Shown here: piece by piece, positions 1 through 5,744 of the stretch
Position numbering within the stretch: the stretch's first letter is position 1
How the letters are laid out: every line of letters starts with the position of its first letter
From: an archaeon
Lineage (GTDB): Archaea; Halobacteriota; Syntropharchaeia; Alkanophagales; Methanospirareceae
Direction of reading: 5' to 3'
Length of the DNA: 7,775 nucleotides
Assembly (NCBI GenBank): GCA_030019325.1
Contig: JASEFB010000084.1
Location: 1-7,775, forward strand
Notes under the pieces: generated by a model
What the model saw: only the letters and a program-made list of their open reading frames with translations
Told to the model about the DNA's origin: nothing
Databases searched by the model: none
Translations under genes and position numbers: made by a program

Positions 1-2
1 TT

Positions 3-131
3 GAGGGTATCACTGTCCTTTATATGGGATCGGAGATGGTGAAGGTCTTGAATTTAAGACCGATCCACGCGAAGATACTGAGATTGCTCGGTCGTGAGTA
101 TGAGCGGATATACTGCACCAGTTATGGATAG
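3..131 (+). CDS. C-terminal fragment of a gene entering from the left, possibly an IS1634/IS4-type transposase
   Basis: An open frame runs from the window edge to a TAG at 129-131 and gives 42 residues, ending in RIYCTSYG. The visible part reads as a short beta strand (ITVLYMGSEMVKVLNL) followed by a helix (IHAKILRLLG). This general pattern of a strand plus a terminal helix ending in LLG is reminiscent of the C-terminal tail of DDE transposases of the IS1634/IS4 group, which are common in methane-cycling archaea. No catalytic residue lies in the visible part, so the family call is a guess from pattern only. The other two forward frames close within the first 100 bases, which supports this as the real frame. 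The following 330 bases lack genes but hold hairpins, as would fit the flank of a mobile element. Confidence 0.4.
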   Translation, partial: EGITVLYMGSEMVKVLNLRPIHAKILRLLGREYERIYCTSYG

Positions 132-213
132 GAACGCTTTTATAGGCTTCAATCGAAGAGAAGTAGCAATACAAAGCGAATACGGGAGAAGAAATGCGCT
201 GTTAGTCTATCTC

Positions 214-251
214 ATCTCCTTTTTCATGCGAAATCGAGGCGAAAAAGGGAT
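214..251. repeat. Inverted repeat / hairpin with an 11-bp stem and one bulge
   Basis: ATCTCCTTTTTC (214-225) pairs with GAAAAAGGGAT (241-251). There are eight contiguous pairs next to the loop, a single bulged T at 217, then three more pairs. The loop is 15 nt (226-240). No T-run follows the 3' arm, so it is not a classical intrinsic terminator. It may be a folded transcript end, a mobile-element end or part of a small RNA. Confidence 0.5.
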
Positions 252-313
252 ATAAAGAATGAAGCAAGACGTGATATGCCCATACGAATATTAACTTAGA
301 TGATATACCTCAT

Positions 314-354
314 CGTGGGCTCTGCCCACGTCCCCGAAAACCCTGAAAGGGTTT
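314..354. repeat. Two tandem perfect hairpins
   Basis: The first hairpin is CGTGGGC (314-320), loop TCT, GCCCACG (324-330). The second is AAACCCT (338-344), loop GAA, AGGGTTT (348-354). Both have perfect 7-bp stems and 3-nt loops, and they are separated by only 7 nt. The first is GC-rich and the second ends in an A/T-rich base, as in some transcription terminators, but there is no downstream T-run beyond the stem. Small paired hairpins are also typical of single-strand transposon ends and of dispersed intergenic repeats, so the role is open. Confidence 0.6.
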
Positions 355-394
355 AAGATGGGTTCGTAGCTGAATAAAATTCAGAAAATAATAT

Positions 395-403
395 CTTTAT
401 AAA
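395..403 (+). promoter_or_regulatory. Candidate archaeal TATA box for the signalling operon
   Basis: CTTTATAAA closely matches the archaeal TATA consensus and lies in an A-rich context (TCAGAAAATAAT upstream, suitable for a BRE). Transcription would start near 425-430, leaving a leader of about 30 nt that includes the GGTGG ribosome binding site before the ATG at 461. Confidence 0.55.
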
Positions 404-460
404 CTCGAAATGCGGAATATGGGTTACTATATTAGTTAGGAAGAGAAAAAGGTGGTGGTT

Positions 461-2077
461 ATGAGTTTTATTCGACGGGGACAGGAAATAAGATTTGAGA
501 AACAAAAAGAGAAATATAGAATTCTTATAATGGTGGCGCTTCTTGCCATTTGCTGTGTACTCACCTATTATTTTCATGCGATTATGGAACGCGGCACTGT
601 TTTTACTCACTTCTTTTATATTCCTATTATTTTAGCATCGTTGTGGTGGAGAAGAAAGGGTTTAGTTGTGGCTATATTTTTAATGACATTGCTGATTTTC
701 AGCCACCACACTTTTCCTAGAGAGTATGTGGACTCTGCCAATGATTATCTTCGAGCTCTCATGTTTATAGTTATCGGATCGGTAGTTGCTATGTTAAGCG
801 AGCGGATTGCGGAGGTGCAGGCGAAACTTATCCATCTCAACTCTGTCCTGCGTGCAATACGAAAGGTCAACCAGCTCATTGCAAGGGAAAAAGACCGCAA
901 CAGGCTGCTTCAAGGTGCTTGCGAAAATCTAATCGAGACTCGCGGCTATTATAACGCCTGGATTGCTCTGGTGGATGAGTCCGGGAGGCTTGTGACGAGC
1001 GCGGAAGCTGGGTTGGGTGAGGCATTCATGCCCATGATCGAGCGGCTGAAGCGTGGAGAGGTAACCGATTGCGGGCAGAGGGCGCTGAAGCAATCGGGGG
1101 TTATAGTAACCGAAGATCCGCTCTCTGCCTGCTCTGACTGTCCACTCATGAAGAAGTATGAGGGGAGAGGGGCACTGGCCATCCGGTTGGAATACGGGGA
1201 AAATGTTTACGGACTGCTTTCTGCCTCCGTACCAGCGGAACTCGTCGCAGATAAGGAAGAGCAAGCCTTGTTCAAAGAGCTCGCCGGAGACATTGCTTTT
1301 GCTCTACACAGCATTGAACTGGAGGAGCGGAAGCGGGAGGAGGAGAAGTTGAAACAAGCCGTAAAGGCGTTGGAGCGTTCCAATGTCGAACTGGAGCAGT
1401 TTGCCTATGTCGCATCCCATGACTTGCAGGAGCCTTTGCGCATGGTGTCGAGCTATGTGCAGCTATTGGCACGACGTTACAAAGGCAAACTCGATGCCGA
1501 TGCTGACGATTTCATTGCTTATGCCGTAGAGGGTGCCAATCGTATGCAAATGCTGATAAACGACCTGTTAGCTTATTCGCGTGTGAGTACGCGTGGCAAA
1601 CCTTTTGAGCCGACCGACTGCGAAGCCGTGCTTGAGCAGACACTCGCCAATTTGCAAGTGGCTATTGCGGATAGCGGTGCGGTGGTGACCCACGACACCC
1701 TGCCGGCCGTAATGGCGGATGACTTGCAACTGGGTCAGTTGTTTCAGAACCTAATTGATAATGCCATCAAGTTCCGTAGCGAGGAGCCCCCACGTATTCA
1801 TATCTCGGCAGAGCAAAAGGGAAATGAATGTGTCTTCTCGGTGCGTGACAATGGCATCGGAATTGCCCCGGAGTTCTTCGAGCGTATCTTTATAATCTTC
1901 AAGCGCATGCATACCCGGAGAGAGTATCCCGGTACTGGCATCGGACTGGCGATCTGCAAGAGAATTGTGGAGCGCCACGGTGGACGCATCTGGGTGGAAT
2001 CCCAGCCCGGCAAAGGTGCAACATTTTACTTCACAATGCCTGTTCGTGAATCAGGGATCATGAATCTGGGATCGTGA
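461..2077 (+). CDS. Membrane-bound GAF-domain sensor histidine kinase
   Basis: This 538-residue kinase probably senses a signal and autophosphorylates on histidine to feed the receivers encoded downstream. The N terminus has about four hydrophobic segments (roughly residues 21-38, 50-63, 67-81 and 97-113). A GAF-like sensor domain follows (about 142-287), with Cys204 and a CSDC motif (Cys224/Cys227). A charged coiled coil leads into the HisKA domain with the motif SHDLQEPLR (His320). The HATPase_c domain has the N box NLIDNAIKF (Asn430/Asn434), G1 DNGIGI (463-468), the F box (472-484) and G2 GTGIGL (491-496), so all catalytic motifs look intact. The F-box form resembles that of phytochrome-type kinases that pair with Rcp1-like regulators. 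I chose ATG 461 because GGTGG lies 5-9 nt before it; the in-frame GTG at 452 falls inside that site. The last residues are encoded by a short-repeat tract. The 5' quarter is clearly more AT-rich than the rest, suggesting a mosaic gene. Confidence 0.93.
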   Translation: MSFIRRGQEIRFEKQKEKYRILIMVALLAICCVLTYYFHAIMERGTVFTHFFYIPIILASLWWRRKGLVVAIFLMTLLIFSHHTFPREYVDSANDYLRALMFIVIGSVVAMLSERIAEVQAKLIHLNSVLRAIRKVNQLIAREKDRNRLLQGACENLIETRGYYNAWIALVDESGRLVTSAEAGLGEAFMPMIERLKRGEVTDCGQRALKQSGVIVTEDPLSACSDCPLMKKYEGRGALAIRLEYGENVYGLLSASVPAELVADKEEQALFKELAGDIAFALHSIELEERKREEEKLKQAVKALERSNVELEQFAYVASHDLQEPLRMVSSYVQLLARRYKGKLDADADDFIAYAVEGANRMQMLINDLLAYSRVSTRGKPFEPTDCEAVLEQTLANLQVAIADSGAVVTHDTLPAVMADDLQLGQLFQNLIDNAIKFRSEEPPRIHISAEQKGNECVFSVRDNGIGIAPEFFERIFIIFKRMHTRREYPGTGIGLAICKRIVERHGGRIWVESQPGKGATFYFTMPVRESGIMNLGS

Positions 2078-2098
2078 ATCGAATCACGAACCACGAAC
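2042..2098. repeat. Degenerate short-unit repeat and inverted repeat at the kinase 3' end
   Basis: Three imperfect units of about 14 nt follow each other: TTCGTGAATCA, GGGATCATGAATCT and GGGATCGTGAATCG. They are followed by the opposite orientation, AATCACG AACCACG AACC. GTTCGTGA (2042-2049) can pair with TCACGAAC (2084-2091), and TCGTGA (2072-2077) can alternatively pair with TCACGA (2084-2089). The tract covers the last codons and the stop of the kinase gene, so it codes for the non-conserved tail after the HATPase domain. It resembles dispersed intergenic repeats based on a TTCGTGA-like heptamer. Confidence 0.6.
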
Positions 2099-2115
2099 CG
2101 AGTAAAAAAAATAGG

Positions 2116-2127
2116 AAAATTTAAATA
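2116..2127 (+). promoter_or_regulatory. Possible internal TATA-like element before the Rcp1-like gene
   Basis: AAAATTTAAATA is TATA-like, but it ends only 15 nt before the ATG at 2142. A start site 25 nt downstream would fall near 2148-2150, just before the second in-frame ATG at 2151, giving a leaderless transcript from a shorter start. A GAGGT at 2129-2133 instead supports translation from 2142 on a longer transcript. The two readings conflict, so this is a weak call. Confidence 0.25.
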
Positions 2128-2141
2128 CGAGGTAAGATAAA

Positions 2142-2597
2142 ATGGCGAAGATGAGGAAGATGTTCGGCAGACCGATTGAGATTTTGTTGGTGGAAGATAA
2201 CCCAGGCGATGTACGCCTGACGCAGGAAGTCTTCAAGGAGAGCAAGATACTCAACAATCTGAGAGTGGTTATGGATGGCATGGAGGCAATGGCCTTCCTG
2301 CACAAAGAAGGCAAGTATGCCACTGCGCCCAGTCCAGACCTCATCCTGCTCGACCTGAATCTTCCGATAAAAGACGGTCGTGAGGTGCTTGCAGAAATCA
2401 AGTCCAGTGAAGACCTAAAACGCATCCCGGTGGTGGTCATGACGATCTCAAAGGCTGAAGAGGATATCCTCAAAGCCTACGAGCTCTATGCGAACTGCTA
2501 CATCACCAAGCCGATTGACCTGGACCAGTTCATCACGGTAGTGAAGTCTATTGAGGATTTCTGGCTGACCATCGTGAAACTGCCACCTCAGGAATGA
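2142..2597 (+). CDS. Rcp1-like stand-alone response regulator receiver
   Basis: This 151-residue single-domain receiver most likely accepts phosphate from the upstream kinase and passes it on or acts by protein contact, because it has no output domain. Visible CheY-type features are EILLVEDNPGD with the acidic pair Glu18/Asp19, the phosphoacceptor Asp71 in LILLDLNLP, Thr101 in VVMTIS and Lys123 in ITKPID. The insertion between strand 2 and strand 3 (LHKEGKYATAPSPD) and the VKSIEDFWL end are typical of the Rcp1 family that works with phytochrome-like histidine kinases. GAGGT at 2129-2133 supports ATG 2142; in-frame ATGs at 2151 and 2160 are alternatives. It lies 64 nt after the kinase and 6 nt before the next gene, so it is probably co-transcribed with both. 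Confidence 0.92.
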   Translation: MAKMRKMFGRPIEILLVEDNPGDVRLTQEVFKESKILNNLRVVMDGMEAMAFLHKEGKYATAPSPDLILLDLNLPIKDGREVLAEIKSSEDLKRIPVVVMTISKAEEDILKAYELYANCYITKPIDLDQFITVVKSIEDFWLTIVKLPPQE

Positions 2598-2603
2598 AAG
2601 GGA

Positions 2604-3641
2604 ATGAATGAAATGGAGGATAAACCTATCAAAGTTCTGCTGGTTGAGGACAATCCCGGAGATGCTCGACTGATCCGGGAGATGCTGTCCGAAGCAAGAA
2701 GTGCTCAGTTCGATCTGAAGTACGCCGACCTGCTCTCGACAGGGCTGGAGCGCCTTGCCGCAGGAGAGGTTGACGTGCTCCTGTTGGATCTCTTACTGCC
2801 GGACAGCCATGGGCTTAACACGTTCGCCAGGGCGTACGCTCAAGCACCAGAAATACCGATCGTGGTGCTGACCGGTATCGACGATGACACACTTGCAGTT
2901 AAGGCAGTACATGAGGGCGCACAGGATTATCTGGTCAAGGAGCAATTGGATGGCAACCTGCTGGAGCGCTCCATCCGCTATGCCATCGAGCGGAAGCGAG
3001 CGGTGGAGCAAATCAAAGCATCGCTAAGGGAAAAAGAAATCCTCTTGCGGGAACTACACCACCGGGTCAAGAACAATCTGCAGATCATTTGTACTCTGCT
3101 CTACCTCCAGTCTGGCTACATCAAGGATAAAGAGGCGTTCGAGATGTTCAGGGACAGCCAGAATCGTATCAAATCAATGGCTCTCATCCACGACAAACTG
3201 TATAAATTCAAAGACCTGGGGAAGATTGACATCGCTGAATACATCCGAGAACTGGCAACTGATTTGTTTCATTCGTACGGAGTCAAACCTGATGGCATTA
3301 AACTGAGGATAAATGTCCATGAGGTTTTACTGGGCGTTGATACCGCAATTCCTATTGGGTTGATTATCAACGAGCTCGTTTCAAATTCACTGAAACACGC
3401 CTTTCCAGATGGTAAGAAAGGCACAATCCGTGTTGAACTCCTCCGTTCGGTTAATGAAAATAGCTTTACACTGATTGTCGGTGATAATGGTCTCGGCTTC
3501 CCGAAAGATCTGGACTTCCGAAACACCGGAACATTAGGTTTGCAATTAGTAATCACGTTAGTAGAACAGCTCAAAGGGACAATCGAGCTTGATAGAAGTA
3601 GAGGAACAGAATTTAAGATTACATTTTCAGAAGTATATTAA
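2604..3641 (+). CDS. Receiver-HisKA_2 hybrid histidine kinase
   Basis: This 345-residue soluble protein joins an N-terminal receiver (about 7-125) to a HisKA_2/HATPase_c kinase (about 148-343). The receiver has Glu15/Asp16, phosphoacceptor Asp62 in LLLDLLLPD, Thr90 and Lys112. The kinase has the motif ELHHRVKNNLQ (151-160; His153 aligns with the family phosphoacceptor), the N box NELVSNSLKHAF (Asn256/Asn261), G1 DNGLGF (294-299) and G2 GTLGLQL (309-315). The reduced ATP-lid region is normal for this kinase family. No membrane segment or other sensor domain is present, so its input is probably phosphorylation of its own receiver by the upstream kinase, which makes it an intermediate in a phosphorelay. 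It starts 6 nt after the previous stop. ATG 2604 is used; ATG 2613 is a close alternative and changes only three residues. Confidence 0.92.
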   Translation: MNEMEDKPIKVLLVEDNPGDARLIREMLSEARSAQFDLKYADLLSTGLERLAAGEVDVLLLDLLLPDSHGLNTFARAYAQAPEIPIVVLTGIDDDTLAVKAVHEGAQDYLVKEQLDGNLLERSIRYAIERKRAVEQIKASLREKEILLRELHHRVKNNLQIICTLLYLQSGYIKDKEAFEMFRDSQNRIKSMALIHDKLYKFKDLGKIDIAEYIRELATDLFHSYGVKPDGIKLRINVHEVLLGVDTAIPIGLIINELVSNSLKHAFPDGKKGTIRVELLRSVNENSFTLIVGDNGLGFPKDLDFRNTGTLGLQLVITLVEQLKGTIELDRSRGTEFKITFSEVY

Positions 3642-3644
3642 TAG

Positions 3645-3656
3645 TATAATAAATAA
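3645..3656 (+). promoter_or_regulatory. Possible internal TATA box before the receiver-Roadblock gene
   Basis: The 37-nt gap after the hybrid kinase stop contains the A/T-only stretch TATAATAAATAA, about 25-30 nt before the ATG at 3679. A start there would give a leaderless or nearly leaderless transcript, common in archaea. The gap itself is AT-rich, so chance is a fair alternative. Confidence 0.35.
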
Positions 3657-3678
3657 GGTAAGGAATGAGTGGGGAATA

Positions 3679-4434
3679 ATGGCAGATCCACAGATACTTG
3701 TTGTTGAAGATGAGGGCATTGTGGCCGCGGGCATACGAAATATGCTAAAGGGTTTGGGATATACAGTACCGGCTGTCGCATCTTCCGGAAAGGATGCAAT
3801 TAAAAAAGCTGCGGAGACGCGTCCGGATTTAGTGCTGATGGATATCGTATTAGAAGGTGATATGGACGGCATAGAGGCTGCAGAACAGATCCATGCCCGT
3901 TTCGATATTCCGGTGATCTATCTCACTGCTTATGCTGATGAGACTACCGTGCAGCGAGCAAAAATGACCGCTCCTTATGGCTATTTACTCAAACCGTTCA
4001 ACGAGAGAGAATTACACGCTGCCATAGAGATGGCGCTTTACAAGCACATGATGGAGAGAGAAGTAACCTCCTCTACCGAAAATCCAGAACTTGATCGCGC
4101 GCTCAAGGAATTGGTGAAGACAGAAGGGGTGAATGCCGCTGCGGTGATCTCAAAGGATGGTGTCATGGTTAAATTTTGTGATTCGATCATCCCGGAAGAC
4201 CTGTCTCCATTATCATCAGTGGTCGCAATGATGACAAGAACGGCAGATAGATGCACGAAACTGCTGAAAATGGGCGAGTTGGTAGAGAACATAACGAAGG
4301 CTGAGGAGGGTGTGCTAGTACTGGAGAGATGTGGAGCGTTTATATTCCTCACAGCAGTGGATAAGAGCGTTGATATTAACGCACTTGAACCTCAGAGAAA
4401 GAGGGTAAAGGGTATCATCAGGGATATGGTCTAA
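3679..4434 (+). CDS. Response regulator: receiver fused to Roadblock/LC7 domain
   Basis: This 251-residue protein has an N-terminal CheY-like receiver (about 4-122) with Glu10/Asp11, phosphoacceptor Asp55 in LVLMDIVLEG, Thr83 in VIYLTAYAD and Lys105 in LLKPFNE. A short linker (123-136) leads to a C-terminal domain (about 137-251) that fits Roadblock/LC7. It opens with a helix (LDRALKELVKTEGV), then strands AAAVISKDGVMVKF, a long central helix (LSSVVAMMTRTADRCTKLL), and two strands including EEGVLVLERC and AFIFLTAV. Roadblock proteins are known as regulators or platforms for Ras-like GTPases, as in MglB/MglA, so the inference is that phosphorylation controls a GTPase or a dimer partner. ATG 3679 is preferred because the receiver fold begins right there; an in-frame upstream start at 3589 would overlap the previous gene by 53 nt and add 30 unrelated residues. 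It is the last gene of the signalling run. Confidence 0.88.
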   Translation: MADPQILVVEDEGIVAAGIRNMLKGLGYTVPAVASSGKDAIKKAAETRPDLVLMDIVLEGDMDGIEAAEQIHARFDIPVIYLTAYADETTVQRAKMTAPYGYLLKPFNERELHAAIEMALYKHMMEREVTSSTENPELDRALKELVKTEGVNAAAVISKDGVMVKFCDSIIPEDLSPLSSVVAMMTRTADRCTKLLKMGELVENITKAEEGVLVLERCGAFIFLTAVDKSVDINALEPQRKRVKGIIRDMV

Positions 4435-4450
4435 ACCCTTTTTGGAAAAG
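4435..4450 (+). terminator. Possible T-run terminator after the signalling cluster
   Basis: A short T-run (TTTTT at 4439-4443) follows the stop codon at 4432-4434. Archaeal termination often needs only a U-rich stretch, but five T is short and no hairpin supports it. Confidence 0.25.
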
Positions 4451-4485
4451 AAAATATCGAACTTCCTAAGCACCGGCAAACCAAA

Positions 4486-4497
4486 CTTTATCTATAA
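4486..4497 (+). promoter_or_regulatory. Candidate TATA box for the small membrane protein gene
   Basis: CTTTATCTATAA lies about 33-43 nt before the ATG at 4529. Transcription would begin around 4515, at or just before the AGAAGTGA (4516-4523) that could serve as ribosome binding site. This suggests the gene is transcribed separately from the signalling cluster. Confidence 0.45.
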
Positions 4498-4528
4498 TGC
4501 TGAGTAATCTAACATAGAAGTGATAAAC

Positions 4529-4993
4529 ATGAAGAATGGCGTCATACTCGCAGCCGCAATAACAACCGTGTTAGTATTATCTGTCACGCCATCCGCAGCC
4601 GCTACTACCCAGGTGAAAACCTACATCGGATATACATTCCTGGGATTAGCGCTTGTCCTCACAGCTTCAGCATATGCATACGCTCTTATCCGGTGGAGAG
4701 AAGAGAAAAGGATGAAGAAAGAGATGGTGATTATTGATAAAAGGGAGAAGGAGAGAGATAAGGTGGAAGAAGTGATAAGGTTATTAAAAGAAGCGAAGAG
4801 AATAAAGGAGGAGATAGAGCGGAGAGGGGAGAAATTAACATCTGAAACCGATATTACTCTAACGCAGATTCTATCAGGAATAAATGAACTGAAGACATTA
4901 GTGCTCTCAGGGATGAATGACCTGAAGGCGCTGATATTATTTGGAATAGGAGCTACGCTTGCCCTCGGTATCGCTATAATTTCGCTAACATGA
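4529..4993 (+). CDS. Small predicted membrane protein with coiled coil and short C-terminal repeats
   Basis: I do not recognise a family for this 154-residue protein. It begins with a signal-peptide-like stretch (residues 1-25, ending PSAAA before TT), then a membrane segment (about 31-54). A highly charged Lys/Glu/Arg-rich helix follows (about 56-103) and is probably a coiled coil on the cytoplasmic side. The tail has an 11-residue repeat, LSGINELKTLV (115-125) then LSGMNDLKALI (126-136), which runs into a final hydrophobic segment (about 135-151). The layout suggests a membrane-anchored, oligomerising scaffold. ATG 4529 is chosen because AGAAGTGA lies 5 nt upstream; an in-frame GTG at 4520 overlaps that site. 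The start lies 94 nt after the receiver-Roadblock gene and the gene converges on the regulator at 5027-5725, so a functional link to the signalling genes is possible but not shown. Confidence 0.75.
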   Translation: MKNGVILAAAITTVLVLSVTPSAAATTQVKTYIGYTFLGLALVLTASAYAYALIRWREEKRMKKEMVIIDKREKERDKVEEVIRLLKEAKRIKEEIERRGEKLTSETDITLTQILSGINELKTLVLSGMNDLKALILFGIGATLALGIAIISLT

Positions 4994-5026
4994 ATTTTTC
5001 ACTTCTTGTTGAGCAGTTAGTTCATT
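4994..5026. terminator. Short convergent intergenic region with a T-run
   Basis: This 33-nt gap separates the 3' ends of two converging genes. On the plus strand a T5 run (4995-4999) directly follows the stop and may end transcription of the membrane protein gene. No clear T-rich stretch serves the minus-strand gene within the gap. Confidence 0.3.
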
Positions 5027-5725
5027 TTACCGGTATATCTTCGGATACTTATACCGTTGTGCCGCATCCCACTCGATAGTGGTATTCACTATCTCATTCC
5101 AGAATCTTGGCTTGTGCGCGATCTCCTGCATCATTACATGCCGCTCGCCGAAGTGAGTGATCAAACTCTCTCTCATCATTTTATAATTCGCTTCGCTTTC
5201 CCTCTCCCCGCGACTCTTCAGCTTCACGGTGATGGATGCAGCACGTCGAGAAACATCTTCCACTACTAACCCTTTATTCTCGGCGAGGAAACAAGCGGCA
5301 AGTTTCGCTACGAACTCCGCCTGCATTCTTTCCCCGGATACCTCAATCGTTGCCTCCGTTGGATTTCGGTCATCATCTGCATCCACGTTAATATCCGCTG
5401 CGAAGCCTATATCCGCGATATCTGCAAGGTCTGATACAGATTCAAGAGCATGAATCTCCTCTAAAGATCCAATCGCAATCTCGTCTGGAAGACATTCAGT
5501 TGTATACCTGAGAAACCAGTTCAGCATCATATTCGGAATGCATATACCTTTAATTCTCCTTTCTACCCTTTTCGCCTCTTCAAGACTGCCAAATTTCCTC
5601 TGCATGACATGGGTGAACTCTATGATCTCTCGGATCGCTGCGCTGAGGTTCCCTTCGTGCTTCTCCACTATTCTCTCTATTTTCTTCACATCTTCATCAT
5701 ACAAGGAGATATTCTTCCGTATCAT
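5027..5725 (-). CDS. Ribbon-helix-helix transcriptional regulator with a large C-terminal domain
   Basis: This 232-residue protein begins with a ribbon-helix-helix-like domain: strand RKNISL (3-8), helix YDEDVKKIERIVEKH (9-23), then a GNLSAAIREIIEF turn and helix (25-37). Such domains dimerise and bind palindromic DNA through the strand. The following roughly 190 residues are not a family I can name. They include an acidic Asp/Ala stretch (about 99-120) and an alternating strand/helix pattern (about 122-170, 182-220) that could be a ligand-sensing or oligomerisation domain, by analogy with NikR-like regulators; no NikR-type metal-binding pattern is evident. ATG 5725 is preferred over the in-frame GTG at 5755 because the RHH strand starts right after it and the TATA-like element at 5756-5764 would otherwise touch the start. 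It is divergent from the sugar operon and is a candidate regulator of it and of itself. Confidence 0.78.
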   Translation of the reverse strand: MIRKNISLYDEDVKKIERIVEKHEGNLSAAIREIIEFTHVMQRKFGSLEEAKRVERRIKGICIPNMMLNWFLRYTTECLPDEIAIGSLEEIHALESVSDLADIADIGFAADINVDADDDRNPTEATIEVSGERMQAEFVAKLAACFLAENKGLVVEDVSRRAASITVKLKSRGERESEANYKMMRESLITHFGERHVMMQEIAHKPRFWNEIVNTTIEWDAAQRYKYPKIYR

Positions 5726-5744
5726 TTTAATCACGTAACTATCA

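Larger units (their letters stand above)
132..460. other. Non-coding, hairpin-rich region between the left-edge gene and the kinase operon
   Basis: No convincing gene is present in these 329 bases; forward ATG frames close within about ten codons. The region holds a weak TATA-like stretch (138-145), a 6-bp inverted repeat CGCTTT/AAAGCG (135-140 with 173-178), a strong hairpin at 214-251, two adjacent perfect 7-bp hairpins at 314-330 and 338-354, and the promoter of the downstream kinase at 395-403. It could hold the end of an insertion element, a small RNA, or a terminator zone for the left-edge gene. Sequence alone does not separate these. Confidence 0.6.

Noticed and set aside
314..354. Tandem hairpins as a classical intrinsic terminator
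   Set aside because: No T-run follows either stem, and archaeal termination depends mostly on U-tracts; kept only as an unexplained repeat.
353..610. Minus-strand open frame of 85 codons across the kinase promoter and start
   Set aside because: The product is a Phe/Leu/His-rich run that reflects the AT-rich opposite strand, and it covers the kinase promoter and start.
929..1264. Minus-strand open frame of 111 codons inside the sensor kinase
   Set aside because: It lies fully opposite a conserved kinase, has low-complexity unconvincing composition and no promoter or ribosome binding site; it is a shadow frame.
2042..2098. Short repeats as a CRISPR array
   Set aside because: Units are about 14 nt, degenerate, directly adjacent and partly inverted, with no spacers and no cas genes nearby.
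3589..3678. Extended N terminus of the receiver-Roadblock protein, from an in-frame start at 3589
   Set aside because: It would overlap the end of the previous kinase gene and add 30 residues with no receiver similarity. The receiver fold starts exactly after ATG 3679.
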